Part shown: piece after piece, positions 44,917 through 54,422 of the stretch
How the letters are laid out: each line of letters opens with the position of its first letter
Numbering within the stretch: position 1 is the first letter of the stretch
Assembly (NCBI GenBank): GCA_016713725.1
Contig: JADJOO010000013.1
Span: forward strand, 62,001 to 126,000
Reading direction: 5' to 3'
From: Pseudomonadota bacterium
GTDB taxonomy: Bacteria > Pseudomonadota > Gammaproteobacteria > Steroidobacterales > Steroidobacteraceae
DNA length: 64,000 nt
Position numbers and translations under genes: made by a program
Notes under the pieces: generated by a model
Seen by the model: only the letters and a program-made list of their open reading frames with translations
The model's database searches: none
What the model was told of the DNA's origin: nothing

Positions 44917-47900
44917 ATGAGCTTGCACCCGCTACTGAAGCAGCAGTTCGACGAGTCCCGCGAGGAAGGCGGGCCTCTCGACTTGCGCAAGCTCCTGCAT
45001 GCCATCAGCGACGCGTACGCGGAATGGGACGAGGAACGCAACGGCGTCGTGCGTTCGATGCGGCTGCTGGCGGACGAGACCAGCGCGTTTACGCGCGAAG
45101 TGCGCGAGAGCGCAGCGGCGCAATTGCAAGTCATTCTCGATCACGTCAAGGACGCGATCATCACCGTCGACCAGACCGGCCGCATCGAAACGCTGAACAC
45201 GACCGGCGAGCGGGTCTTCGGTTATGGCGAACAGGACGTTCGTGGCAAAAAGCTCGATCTCCTGATTCCATCCCTGGCGGGTCGCCCCCGCATCGTCGAG
45301 ACACTCGAAGAACTGGCGGCGTCGGTCGAGAACACCCAGGCCGACCTCAAGCCAATCGAGACCCGGGGCCGGCACCGCAATGGCAACTTGTTCGACGCCG
45401 AAATCGGCGTGAGCAAGGTGCGGCTCGACAGCCGCGAGCTCTTCGTCGTCTGCATGCGTGAAACCACCGCACGTAAAGCATCGGAAGCGGCGATCCGCGA
45501 GAGCGAAGCCCGCTATCGAACGCTGGTCGAGAACGCGCCGGAGGCCATCGTCGTGCTCGACATGGATGCCGGCCGATTCGTCGAGTGCAACGAAAACGCC
45601 ATACGCTTCTTCAAGATGACGCGCGATGAACTGCTGGCGGTCGGTCCGGAGCAGATCAGCCCCCCGACCCAGCAGGATGGCTCACCTTCTTTCGGCGTCG
45701 CCCGTGGCTACCTGGATCGCGCGCTCGCCGGCGACGCGCCGGGTTTCGAATGGCTGCACCGCGACGCACTCGGGCACGACATTCCCTGCGAAGTCCGCCT
45801 GGTGCGCCTGCCCTCCTCGGGCAGGCGTCTCATTCGCGGCAGCATCATCGACATCACCGAGCGCAAGCGCAGCGAACTGCTGGCGGCAGGCGACCGGCGC
45901 GTCTTCGAAAGAATCACGGGCAACGCCGACCTGACCGCCACGCTCGAAGCCATCACGGAGACTGCCGAGAAGGTCACCCCGGACGCGTTCTGCACGGTAT
46001 CGGTCTACGAAGCCGAGACCAACACGCTGCATCACGTGGCCGGAATGCGCCTGCCGCAGGACTACCTGAACGCGAAGCGGCGCCTCGAGATCGGCCCGCG
46101 CAACGGTTCGTGCGCCGCCGCGATCTTCCTGCACCGCCAGGTAATCGTTGCAGAGATCACGCGCGACGCGCTCTGGGAGCACCTGCGCGCGCCGGCCGTC
46201 CAAGCCGGGCTGCGGGCCTGCTGGTCGACGCCGGTCTGCGCATCGGACGGCCGCATGCTCGGCACGGTCGCGCTGTATTTCAAGCAGCCGCGCAGTCCCC
46301 TCGGCCGCGACTTCGAATTGATGGGTCGGCTGACGGCGCTCGCGGCAATCGCCATCGAGCGCAAACGGTCCGAGGAAGCGCTGCGCCACAGCGAAGCGCA
46401 GTACCGCAGCCTGTTCGAGAATGTCATCGAAGGCGTGTACCGCTCGACCATGAAGGGCCGCTTCGAAGCAGTGAACCCGGCGCTGGCGCACATGCTCGGT
46501 TACGACACCGTCGAAGACCTGCAGACAGTCCCGGACATGGCCGCGTTGTTCACGGACTCGACCGAGCGCGACCACGTCATCTCGACCCTGCACCGCGATG
46601 GCGTCATCCGCGAAGCGGAATGCCAGCTGCGGCGCCGCGACGGCACCCAGGTCACGGTGCTGATCAATGCGCGCGCCATCCGCGGCGAGGCGGCCGAGAT
46701 CGCGGGCTACGAGGGCACGATCACCGACATCACCGTGCGCAAGCGCGCGGAATTGCAGCTGTACGAGGAGAAGGAAAAAGCGCAGGTCACGCTGCAGTCG
46801 ATCGGCGACGCAGTCATCACGACCGACGCCGACGGGCGCGTCGAATACCTGAATCAGGTGGCGGAAGAACTCACTGGCTGGGATTCGCAGGAAGCCCAAG
46901 GCCGACCCATCGCCGAAGTGTTCCATGTCATCTCGGAGACCACGCGCCAGCCGGCCGACAGCCCGATCACCCGCTGCCTGCGCGAAGGTCGCATGGTCGA
47001 GATGACCGAGCCGTCACTGCTGGTGAACCGTCGCGGGCACGAAATCTCCATGCAGGACTCCGCCGCACCGATTCGCGACCGCGCCGGCCGGCTGATCGGC
47101 GTCGTCATGGTCTTCCACGACGTGAGCCAGGAACGCCGGCTGCAGCGCGCGCTCTCCTACCAGGCGACCCACGATGCCCTCACGGGCCTGATCAATCGCC
47201 GCGAATTCGAACAGCGCATCAACGAGACCCTGCAGTCCTCGCGCTCCGATCGCGAGAGTCGCCACGTCGTGCTGTACATGGACCTGGACCAGTTCAAGGT
47301 GGTCAATGACACCTGTGGCCATCAGGCCGGCGACCGGCTGCTGAAGCAGGTGACGAGCGTCCTGCAGACGCGCATCCGCGCATCCGACACGCTCGCCCGG
47401 CTCGGCGGCGACGAATTCGGCGTGTTGCTGCTCGATTGCAGCCTCGACATGGCGCAGCGCATCGCCGAGGGTTTGCGCCAGGCCATCCGCGATTTCCGTT
47501 TCGTCTGGCAGGACCGGATCATGAACGTCGGCGTCTCGATCGGCATCGCCGAAATGAGCGGCGACGCGGAAACCCTGTCGACGATCATGAGCGCCGCCGA
47601 CGTGGCGTGCTACACGGCGAAGGAATCGGGCCGCAACCGCGTACACACCTACAACCACGGTCAAGCGCCCGAACGTCTGCGCGAGATGCAGTGGGTGTCG
47701 CGCATCAATCGCGCATGCGAGGAAGACCGACTGGAACTGTATTGCCAGCCGATCGTGGCGATCCGGGCCGGGACCGAGGCCTTCCGCCAGTTCGAACTGC
47801 TGCTGCGCATGCGCGACGAGGACGGCCAGCTCGTGCAGCCGGCGGAATTCATCCCGGCGGCGGAACGATTCAACCTCATGCCCTCCCTCGACCGATGGGT

Positions 47901-48510
47901 CGTGCGGCAGGCATGCCAGCACCTTGCGCACAAGCGCTCCGACGACCTGTCGCGGGCGCCGTACACGATTACGATCAACGTCTCGACGACGACGATCAAC
48001 GACGAGCAGTTCCTCGATTACGTCATTGCCGAGATGGCCACTGCGGACTTGAGTCCCGGCGCGCTCTGCTTCGAGTTGACCGAAAACACGGCCATGTCGA
48101 GCCTCGCCGCGGCGACGCGCTTCATCCACGAGCTGCGCAAACGCAACTGCAAGTTCTCACTCGACGATTTCGGCAGCGGCCTCTCGTCGTTCCTGTTCCT
48201 GAAGAACCTGCCGGTGGACTACATCAAGATCGACGGCAGCTTTGTGCAGAACGTGGCGCAGGACGTCATCGATCGCAGCATGGTCGAGGCCATTACCCAG
48301 ATCGGCCGCACCATGGGCATCGCAACCATCGCCGAGCGCGTGGACTCCGCCGACGTGCTGAATCAACTCGCCGAACTCGGCGTGCAGTACGCGCAAGGTC
48401 ATTTCATCGCCTCGCCGCAGCCGATCGCGGCGCTCGCCGCGCTCGTGGCCTCCGCGCCGGAAGCCGCGACGGCGCGGCCGGGCGGCGACGCCGACCTCAA
48501 GGTCGGCTGA
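44917..48510 (+). CDS. PAS-GAF-GGDEF-EAL cyclic-di-GMP signalling protein
   Basis: The 1197-residue cytoplasmic protein has no clear membrane segment. In order it shows a PAS domain (about 65-180), a second PAS (about 195-320, LVENAPEAIVVLDMDAG), a GAF domain (about 330-480), a third PAS (about 485-610) and a fourth PAS (about 625-745, VTLQSIGDAVITTDADGRVE). A complete GGDEF domain follows (LARLGGDEFGVLLLD) and then an EAL domain. The EAL signature is ELL (QFELLLRMRDEDG). DDFGSGLSSFLFLKNLPVDY is conserved. Both synthesis and breakdown of c-di-GMP are possible. Two c-di-GMP riboswitches lie 11-13 kb away. Confidence 0.9.
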   Translation: MSLHPLLKQQFDESREEGGPLDLRKLLHAISDAYAEWDEERNGVVRSMRLLADETSAFTREVRESAAAQLQVILDHVKDAIITVDQTGRIETLNTTGERVFGYGEQDVRGKKLDLLIPSLAGRPRIVETLEELAASVENTQADLKPIETRGRHRNGNLFDAEIGVSKVRLDSRELFVVCMRETTARKASEAAIRESEARYRTLVENAPEAIVVLDMDAGRFVECNENAIRFFKMTRDELLAVGPEQISPPTQQDGSPSFGVARGYLDRALAGDAPGFEWLHRDALGHDIPCEVRLVRLPSSGRRLIRGSIIDITERKRSELLAAGDRRVFERITGNADLTATLEAITETAEKVTPDAFCTVSVYEAETNTLHHVAGMRLPQDYLNAKRRLEIGPRNGSCAAAIFLHRQVIVAEITRDALWEHLRAPAVQAGLRACWSTPVCASDGRMLGTVALYFKQPRSPLGRDFELMGRLTALAAIAIERKRSEEALRHSEAQYRSLFENVIEGVYRSTMKGRFEAVNPALAHMLGYDTVEDLQTVPDMAALFTDSTERDHVISTLHRDGVIREAECQLRRRDGTQVTVLINARAIRGEAAEIAGYEGTITDITVRKRAELQLYEEKEKAQVTLQSIGDAVITTDADGRVEYLNQVAEELTGWDSQEAQGRPIAEVFHVISETTRQPADSPITRCLREGRMVEMTEPSLLVNRRGHEISMQDSAAPIRDRAGRLIGVVMVFHDVSQERRLQRALSYQATHDALTGLINRREFEQRINETLQSSRSDRESRHVVLYMDLDQFKVVNDTCGHQAGDRLLKQVTSVLQTRIRASDTLARLGGDEFGVLLLDCSLDMAQRIAEGLRQAIRDFRFVWQDRIMNVGVSIGIAEMSGDAETLSTIMSAADVACYTAKESGRNRVHTYNHGQAPERLREMQWVSRINRACEEDRLELYCQPIVAIRAGTEAFRQFELLLRMRDEDGQLVQPAEFIPAAERFNLMPSLDRWVVRQACQHLAHKRSDDLSRAPYTITINVSTTTINDEQFLDYVIAEMATADLSPGALCFELTENTAMSSLAAATRFIHELRKRNCKFSLDDFGSGLSSFLFLKNLPVDYIKIDGSFVQNVAQDVIDRSMVEAITQIGRTMGIATIAERVDSADVLNQLAELGVQYAQGHFIASPQPIAALAALVASAPEAATARPGGDADLKVG

Positions 48511-48595
48511 CCCTTTTCGTCCTCTCACGCCTTCAGCAAGCAATAACGGCTCGCGTTACAGCGGGTTCGGTCCTTGTCCGCGCTCCGACGTCTCC

Positions 48596-48935
48596 CGCGC
48601 TTCGCGAATCCCGCAGGGGACCTGCGCGATTCACGGCGAACCTTGCTCGAGCGGGACCGAAGCGATGGTGCCAGCGGGGGGGACCCTCGCGAGTGGGGGC
48701 GGTGGCTAGTGAGTGAAGCCAATTGTGGCGCGGAGATCCAGTTCCGGTCTTTCTGCGCGCCCCGTGTCGAACGCCGCAGCTCGAGCGTAGGTGTGAGGCG
48801 GCACTGCGGGCCGACCAGCCGCTGGCACCATCGCCGAAGCCCGCTCGAGCAAGGATCGCCGGGAATCGTGCGGTTCCTCCGCACGATTCCCGAAGCGCGT
48901 GGAGACCCGGGGCGCGGCAGAAAGACCGGAACTGG
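48596..48935. repeat. Interleaved inverted-repeat element between converging genes
   Basis: This 450-bp gap between the GGDEF-EAL gene and typA has no credible gene. Arm A (48596-48678) is about 85% identical to the inverse of A' (48818-48899). Arm B (48738-48764) matches the inverse of B' (48908-48935) apart from one extra base. The order A, B, A', B' makes the two repeats interlock like a pseudoknot. Each A arm also holds its own hairpin. The one in A' is perfect (13 bp, 48861-48873 with 48879-48891). Its stem differs from that in A by paired changes. Confidence 0.75.
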
Positions 48936-48960
48936 GTCCGTGCGCGACCGCAACGGAGGC

Positions 48961-50796
48961 TTACTCGGACTCGGAGGCCCGACCCGAGCGCTTGCGGTCC
49001 TGTTCCTTGAGCGCCCGCTTGCGGATGCGGATCGACGACGGCGTGATCTCGACGAGCTCGTCGTCCTCGATGAACTCCATTGCCTGCTCGAGCGTGTAGC
49101 GGATCGGGGTCACCAGCACGATGTTTTCGTCCTTGCCCGCCGCCCGCATGTTCGTGAGCTTCTTGCCCTTGAGCGGGTTCACGACCAGGTCGTTTTCGCG
49201 ACTATGAATGCCGATGACCTGGCCCTCGTAGACCTCGTCGCCGTGCGCGCACATCAGCTTGCCGCGCTCCTGCAGGTTGAAGAGCGAATAGCCGAGCACG
49301 GTGCCCTGCCCGTTCGAGATCATGACGCCGTTCTGGCGGCTCGCGATCTCGCGCTCGGACACCGGGGCGTAGTGATCGAACACGTGGAACAGCAGGCCGA
49401 GGCCCGAGGTCATCGTGCGGAACTCGGTCTGGAAGCCGATCAGGCCACGAGCGGGAATGACGTAGTCGAGACGCACGCGGCCCTTGCCGTCCGGGTGCAT
49501 CGCCTGCAGCAGGCCGCCGCGGCTGCCGAGCGCGGTCATCACCGCACCCTGGCTCGAGTCCTCGATGTCGACCGCGAGCACTTCATACGGCTCGTTCTTG
49601 ACGCCGTCGATCTCCTTGATCACGACGCGCGGACGCGAGACGGCAATCTCGTAGCCTTCGCGGCGCATGTTCTCGAGCAGCACGCCGAGGTGCAGTTCGC
49701 CGCGGCCGTAGACCTGGTACTTGTCCGGGTCGTCCGTCTCCTCGACGCGCAGCGCGACGTTGGTGAGCGCCTCGCGGAACAGTCGCTCGCGGATCTGGCG
49801 GCTCGTGAGGTACTTGCCTTCGCGACCAGCGAACGGCGAGGTGTTGACCTCGAACGTCATGCCGATGGTCGGCTCGTCAACCACCAGCGGCGGCAGCGCC
49901 TCAGGCGCGGACGGGTCGCAGAGCGTGTCCGAAACCGCGGGAATCTCGATACCGGCGAACGCAACGATGTCGCCGGCGCTGGCGGAATCGACCTCCATGC
50001 GGTTCAGGCCGTGGAAGCCGAGCACCTGCGAGATCTTCTCGGTTCGTGCATGACCCGTGCGATCGACTACCGTGACCGTCTGGCCACGCTTGATCACGCC
50101 ACGCTTGATGCGGCCGATGCCGATCGCGCCGACGTAGCTCGAGTAATCGAGCTGCGAGACCTGCAACTGCAGCGGGCCGTTTGGATCGACGTCCGGCGGC
50201 GAGCAGTGCTTGATGATCGTCTCGAACAGCACCTTCATGTCGCCGCCACGATGGGCGGGATCGTAGGTCGCGAAACCCTGGATGGCCGACGCATAAACGA
50301 CCGGGAAGTCGAGCTGCGCTTCGGTGGCGCCGAGGCGGTCGAACAGGTCGAACGTCTGGTCCAGCACCCAGTTGGGACGGGCCTCGTGACGGTCGATCTT
50401 GTTGATGACCACGATCGCACGCAGGCCGTGCGCGAACGCCTTCTGCGTGACGAACCGCGTCTGCGGCATCGGGCCGTCGACGGCATCGACCAGCAGCAGC
50501 ACGGAGTCGACCATCGACAGCACGCGCTCCACTTCGCCGCCGAAGTCCGCGTGCCCCGGGGTGTCGACGATGTTGATCCGGTACTCGTTCCACTTGATGG
50601 CCGTGTTCTTGGCCAGGATGGTGATGCCGCGCTCTTTTTCGAGGACGTTCGAGTCCATGACGCGCTCGGGAACGACCGTGCGGGCGTCGAACGTGCCGGA
50701 TTGCTTCAGGAGCTGGTCGACAAGGGTGGTCTTGCCGTGGTCGACATGCGCGATGATCGCGATGTTGCGAAGGTTCTGCGTGGGGTTCGAGGACAC
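48961..50796 (-). CDS. typA: BipA/TypA, ribosome-associated GTPase
   Basis: TypA is a translational GTPase involved in 50S assembly and stress adaptation. The 611-residue protein (E. coli 607) has the G1 loop IIAHVDHGKTTLVDQLL, the G3 motif DTPGHADFGGEVERVLS and the G4 motif VVINKIDRHEARP. EF-G-like domains III and V follow, then the BipA-specific C-terminal domain with QNGVMISNGQGTVLGYSLF. The ATG at 50796 matches the family start. The frame opens further upstream into the palindromic repeat at 50875-50934 without homology. Confidence 0.97.
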   Translation of the reverse strand: MSSNPTQNLRNIAIIAHVDHGKTTLVDQLLKQSGTFDARTVVPERVMDSNVLEKERGITILAKNTAIKWNEYRINIVDTPGHADFGGEVERVLSMVDSVLLLVDAVDGPMPQTRFVTQKAFAHGLRAIVVINKIDRHEARPNWVLDQTFDLFDRLGATEAQLDFPVVYASAIQGFATYDPAHRGGDMKVLFETIIKHCSPPDVDPNGPLQLQVSQLDYSSYVGAIGIGRIKRGVIKRGQTVTVVDRTGHARTEKISQVLGFHGLNRMEVDSASAGDIVAFAGIEIPAVSDTLCDPSAPEALPPLVVDEPTIGMTFEVNTSPFAGREGKYLTSRQIRERLFREALTNVALRVEETDDPDKYQVYGRGELHLGVLLENMRREGYEIAVSRPRVVIKEIDGVKNEPYEVLAVDIEDSSQGAVMTALGSRGGLLQAMHPDGKGRVRLDYVIPARGLIGFQTEFRTMTSGLGLLFHVFDHYAPVSEREIASRQNGVMISNGQGTVLGYSLFNLQERGKLMCAHGDEVYEGQVIGIHSRENDLVVNPLKGKKLTNMRAAGKDENIVLVTPIRYTLEQAMEFIEDDELVEITPSSIRIRKRALKEQDRKRSGRASESE

Positions 50797-50874
50797 TTGG
50801 TGCGCCAGGGGCCCGGAGGGGCCCTAAAAAGGGCGCGAAGTATAGCGGATTCAGCTCGCGATTGCTGCACTGCA

Positions 50875-50934
50875 GGAAATAGGGGACGCTCACCTATTTC
50901 CAACTAGAGAAATAGGTGAGCGTCCCCTATTTCC
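50875..50934. repeat. REP-like palindrome, paired 26-bp units
   Basis: Two 26-bp units in perfect inverted orientation (50875-50900 and 50909-50934) flank an 8-nt spacer. Each unit is itself an imperfect palindrome (GAAATAGG ... CCTATTTC around GGACGCTC). A third unit with one mismatch is at 63143-63168. Such units are a known type of dispersed REP sequence mobilised by RAYT-type transposases. No such transposase is in the window. Confidence 0.85.
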
Positions 50935-50935
50935 G

Positions 50936-51559
50936 CTACTTCGGTTCCTGCGCCGGCACCGACTGCACCGCCTGGCCGGTCGAGTCCTTGGCCGGATTCG
51001 CCTTCTGTGCCGAGGGCGGGTCCCCGATAACCACGGGAATGGCGAACGCTCGCGTTTCCGTCTGTACTTTCGTCGACATCCTGGCGATCACGCCGACGTA
51101 ATAGAGACCCGGGTTGTCGCCCTTGACGAGGACCTTGCTCGCATACGACTGTCCGCGTTCGACCGGCGCAAACGCTGCGGTCTGCTCGCCGACGATCGTC
51201 AGGCCGGGCGCTTCGGTAATCGACACCTCGAGCTTGTCGGCCGGCAGTCTCGCGGAGAACGTCATCTCGACCTCGAACGGCTGGCCCAATTCGGGTTTTG
51301 CCAGCAGGTCGTAATGCATGTCAACCGGCGCCGTGGTCTTGCTGTCCACCACCGCGACTGCCAGGCGATCGTGTTTTTCATCCGCGTTGGCGGGCGGGAC
51401 AGCCGCAGCGGTCGTGGCCGCCTCGTTCTTGGCGGCCGCCGTCTGTTCGTCCTTGTCGCCGCCACAGGCCGTCACGAGCGCGCCGGCCAGCAGAGCGGCA
51501 GCGGCAGTGAGAGCCAAACGTCGGAAACCGGTGGTCCGGACATCGTTATTCAACGTCAT
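50936..51559 (-). CDS. Lipoprotein of unknown function
   Basis: The 207-residue protein has a lipoprotein signal ending ALVTACGGDKDE (Cys about residue 32). A disordered Ala/Thr-rich linker and one beta-sandwich-like domain follow (KPELGQPFEVEMTFSARLPA; NPGLYYVGVIARMSTKVQTE). It is a predicted cell-envelope protein with no family I recognise. It ends 2 bp from the REP-like element and lies downstream of the metallopeptidase-like lipoprotein gene on the same strand, about 34 bp apart, probably one operon. Confidence 0.6.
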   Translation of the reverse strand: MTLNNDVRTTGFRRLALTAAAALLAGALVTACGGDKDEQTAAAKNEAATTAAAVPPANADEKHDRLAVAVVDSKTTAPVDMHYDLLAKPELGQPFEVEMTFSARLPADKLEVSITEAPGLTIVGEQTAAFAPVERGQSYASKVLVKGDNPGLYYVGVIARMSTKVQTETRAFAIPVVIGDPPSAQKANPAKDSTGQAVQSVPAQEPK

Positions 51560-51592
51560 GCGCACGCCAACCTCTGGATTCCCGGGGCCGTG

Positions 51593-53305
51593 TCAGCCCG
51601 TGACCGATACATTGAAACACGTGTCGCCGCGGCGGTGCGACGCCAAGTATGACGGATCAATGTGGCTCCACTCGTAGACCTCGATCACGTATTCGCCCGC
51701 CTCGAGCGTCCGCGTGAGGGTCTCGTCACCAATCGTCGTGGATTCTGCGATGTCCAGGAAGCCGTTGTTGTACAGCACGACATCTGGATCGGGCTCCGGG
51801 GCAAATGGCGCTGTCGACCCAGTCGACGTGTATTGCGCCCGGACCGTCACCGCACGCGCGGCTGCGAGCGAAAATCGCAGGAAAACCCGATTGCCGATCT
51901 TGTTGAATGTCCCGACTGCCGTCGTACCGCAGACGGACTGCGCACCGCCATTCAGCGAGACTTGTGCGTAGAGCGGCAGGACCTGCGGCAGGGATCCGTC
52001 GTTCGACTCATTCGTGCCCCACTCGTCCGTCACATGAATGCCCTGCGAGGTGACGAGGGTGTCGATGGCCGTGACCGGCGCACCCGTCTGCCCTTTCAGG
52101 TCGGTGACGAAAGGGTAGACGCTGGTCAATGCCGGACCGCTGCGAAGCAGGCCCGTAAGCGACTCGTACAGGGGCTGAAAACCGAGCGCCACGGCATCCG
52201 AACCATCGGTCGCAGCGTCAAACAGGTCCCATGTGAGGGACTGGACCGACGCCTCGTTGTACCAGCCCGCCGGCGACGACGACGTGCTCTCCATGTTGAA
52301 GAAGAAGCGGTCGCCCTGCTGCGAACCCAGCGAGTCGCTGTACAACGGTTCGTCCAGCACCATCGCGGAGAACGCATTGGCAAAGCCCTCGCTGAAGGCG
52401 ACCCGCAGGTCGAGCCGTTCGTGCGGCGAATGCGCGCCACCCGGGGATTCAGAGCGACTGATCGTGTCCTCGAGGAAATGCTGGAACTCGTGGACCAGCA
52501 CGTGCTGGTCGTATTCGTCGGTGTCGACGTTCTGGTCGCCGAGCACGTAGATTCCCGGCGCGCGCCCGCCGGACGATCCGCTGCTGTACAGCGTTGAATC
52601 GATCTGCCCTTGCGCAACTTCACCCGACGAGGAATTGTTCTGCGGGCTCCAGAAGACATCGAGCCCTGGCAGGTCGAGCGCCGCATTGCCGTTGGCGACG
52701 ACGAACTCAGCCGCTGCCAGCAGCGTGTCCAGGATCGCGAACGGGGCCGCGCTGCGGGTGCCGGTGTAGCTCGTGCCGCCCCAGCCCGAACCGGCGAGCA
52801 GGTTCTTCGTCTGGTTCGCCGCCCCGGAATTGAATACCGCACCGTCGAGCACGTACAGCGCGTTGCCGTTGGTGTTGTTGAGCACACGAATGCTGCGCGC
52901 CGGAGTCGTGGTCTTGCGCAACTGCGCCTGCACACGCACGAACACGCTGGTGTTCGCAGGCGCCGTGAGCGCGTAGTTGCCATTGCTGTCGGTCGTGGTC
53001 GTCGCAAGCGAGTTGCCGCCCGACTGGATCAGCTCGACGATCGCCTCGCGTATCGGTTGTTCCGCCGTGCTGGCATAGCTCAGCCCGAGATTCACGTTGG
53101 TCGAAAACGGCACGCGCTGGTACGTCGCCTTGCCACTGACCGTGACGGTGCTGACACCGCCGCCGCTGCCGCCATCTCCACTGCCACCGCCACCACCGCA
53201 GGCGACCAGCACGGTCGACGCCAATGCCGGCACGGCGCAGCGCCAGATCGTGCGCAGTCTCCGGGACCAGGGAACGGTCGCAATATCATCAGCGCGTGGG
53301 GTCAC
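51593..53305 (-). CDS. Exported lipoprotein with HEFQH zinc-peptidase motif
   Basis: The 570-residue protein has a signal segment ending TVLVACGGGGGSGDG (lipidated Cys about residue 36) and a Gly/Ser linker. A carboxypeptidase-regulatory-like beta domain follows (about 55-130, GGNSLATTTTDSNGNYALTA). A metallopeptidase-like region then has HVLVHEFQHFLED (HExxH about residue 274) and a downstream acidic helix VAFSEGFANAFSAMV, whose Glu could be the third zinc ligand. The C-terminal 150 residues are beta-rich (pre-peptidase type). The start is GTG at 53305. Substrate unknown; peptidase activity is inferred from the motif. Confidence 0.7.
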   Translation of the reverse strand: MTPRADDIATVPWSRRLRTIWRCAVPALASTVLVACGGGGGSGDGGSGGGVSTVTVSGKATYQRVPFSTNVNLGLSYASTAEQPIREAIVELIQSGGNSLATTTTDSNGNYALTAPANTSVFVRVQAQLRKTTTPARSIRVLNNTNGNALYVLDGAVFNSGAANQTKNLLAGSGWGGTSYTGTRSAAPFAILDTLLAAAEFVVANGNAALDLPGLDVFWSPQNNSSSGEVAQGQIDSTLYSSGSSGGRAPGIYVLGDQNVDTDEYDQHVLVHEFQHFLEDTISRSESPGGAHSPHERLDLRVAFSEGFANAFSAMVLDEPLYSDSLGSQQGDRFFFNMESTSSSPAGWYNEASVQSLTWDLFDAATDGSDAVALGFQPLYESLTGLLRSGPALTSVYPFVTDLKGQTGAPVTAIDTLVTSQGIHVTDEWGTNESNDGSLPQVLPLYAQVSLNGGAQSVCGTTAVGTFNKIGNRVFLRFSLAAARAVTVRAQYTSTGSTAPFAPEPDPDVVLYNNGFLDIAESTTIGDETLTRTLEAGEYVIEVYEWSHIDPSYLASHRRGDTCFNVSVTG

Positions 53306-53402
53306 GAAGGCACCGGGCAGGTCGGCAGGGACGGGCCTCGAAGAATATCACGCGACCCCTGCAGCGCGCCGGGCACCGGGCAACCGGCGGGTCGCAGTGA
53401 AC

Positions 53403-54413
53403 CTAATTGCGCGTCAGTCCCGGCTCGCGCTGCAGCCGGTATTCCCAGTCCAGTTGATTGCGGACGATCGTCTCGAGGTCGTCGAACCGCGGCGCCCATC
53501 CCAGCACCTCACGGATTCGTTCGGCATGCGCAACGAGCGACGGCGGATCGCCAGCCCGGCGCGGGCTTTCGACGACGGGCAGCAACCGGCCGCCATTGAT
53601 GTGCTCCACCATCTTCACGACTTCGCGCACGCTGTAGCCATGCCCGTAGCCGCAGTTGAGCGTCGTCGACGCCCCGCCCTGCTGCAGGTGATCGAGGGCG
53701 CTGAGGTGCGCCGAGGCCAGGTCCTCGACGTGGATGTAGTCGCGCACCCCGGTGCCGTCCGGCGTCGGATAGTCGGTGCCGAAGATCGACAGCGAGGGTC
53801 GGACGCCGGCGGCCACCTGGCACGCCACCTTGACCAGCAGTGTCGCCGTCGGCGCGCTGTGACCGATGCGCCCACCCGGGTCGCTGCCCGCAACGTTGAA
53901 ATAGCGCAACACCACGTACCGCAGTTTAGAGGATGCTGCTGCGAGATCGCGCAGCATCCACTCGCTCATGAGCTTCGACGTGCCATAGGGATTGATCGGC
54001 ACGGTTGGTGAGTCTTCGCGCGCCAGGCCCTCCGCGGGAATTCCGTAGACCGCGGCCGTCGACGAGAACACGAAGCGGCGCACGCCCGCTGTGTCGCATT
54101 GTTCGAGCAGGTTGCGCGTCGCGCAGGTGTTGTTGCGGTAGTACTTGAGCGGGTCGGACACCGACTCCGGCACGATCGTGTGCGCCGCGAAGTGCAGCAC
54201 GGTGTCGATGGCATGGTCCTGCAGGACTCGCGCCACGAGCTCGCGATCGCTGGTGTCGCCTACGATCAGCGGCGCGCCGAGCACGGCGCTGCGGTATCCC
54301 GTCGAGAGGTTGTCGAGGACCACGACGCGCTCGCCGCGCTCGACGAGCTGGCGGACCGTGTGACTGCCGATGTAGCCGGCGCCGCCGGTGACGAGTATGG
54401 ATGCAGATGACAC
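53403..54413 (-). CDS. galE: UDP-glucose 4-epimerase
   Basis: This extended short-chain dehydrogenase (336 residues, E. coli 338) interconverts UDP-glucose and UDP-galactose for surface polysaccharides. The NAD-binding loop ILVTGGAGYIGSHTVRQLVE opens the protein. The catalytic region is FSSTAAVYGIPAEG with the YxxxK motif in PYGTSKLMSEWM. The nucleotide-binding part has RYFNVAGSDPGGRIGHSAPT. It is followed upstream, 9 bp away, by the SrkA-like kinase gene on the same strand. Confidence 0.95.
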   Translation of the reverse strand: MSSASILVTGGAGYIGSHTVRQLVERGERVVVLDNLSTGYRSAVLGAPLIVGDTSDRELVARVLQDHAIDTVLHFAAHTIVPESVSDPLKYYRNNTCATRNLLEQCDTAGVRRFVFSSTAAVYGIPAEGLAREDSPTVPINPYGTSKLMSEWMLRDLAAASSKLRYVVLRYFNVAGSDPGGRIGHSAPTATLLVKVACQVAAGVRPSLSIFGTDYPTPDGTGVRDYIHVEDLASAHLSALDHLQQGGASTTLNCGYGHGYSVREVVKMVEHINGGRLLPVVESPRRAGDPPSLVAHAERIREVLGWAPRFDDLETIVRNQLDWEYRLQREPGLTRN

Positions 54414-54422
54414 GTGATGACC

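Noticed and set aside
48574..50907. 777-codon open frame on the plus strand
   Set aside because: It mirrors typA on the opposite strand and begins inside the inverted-repeat gap. No recognisable fold.
50797..50907. N-terminal extension of typA (beginning MSVPYF)
   Set aside because: It is translated from the REP-like unit. The same peptide appears before gltX for the same reason.
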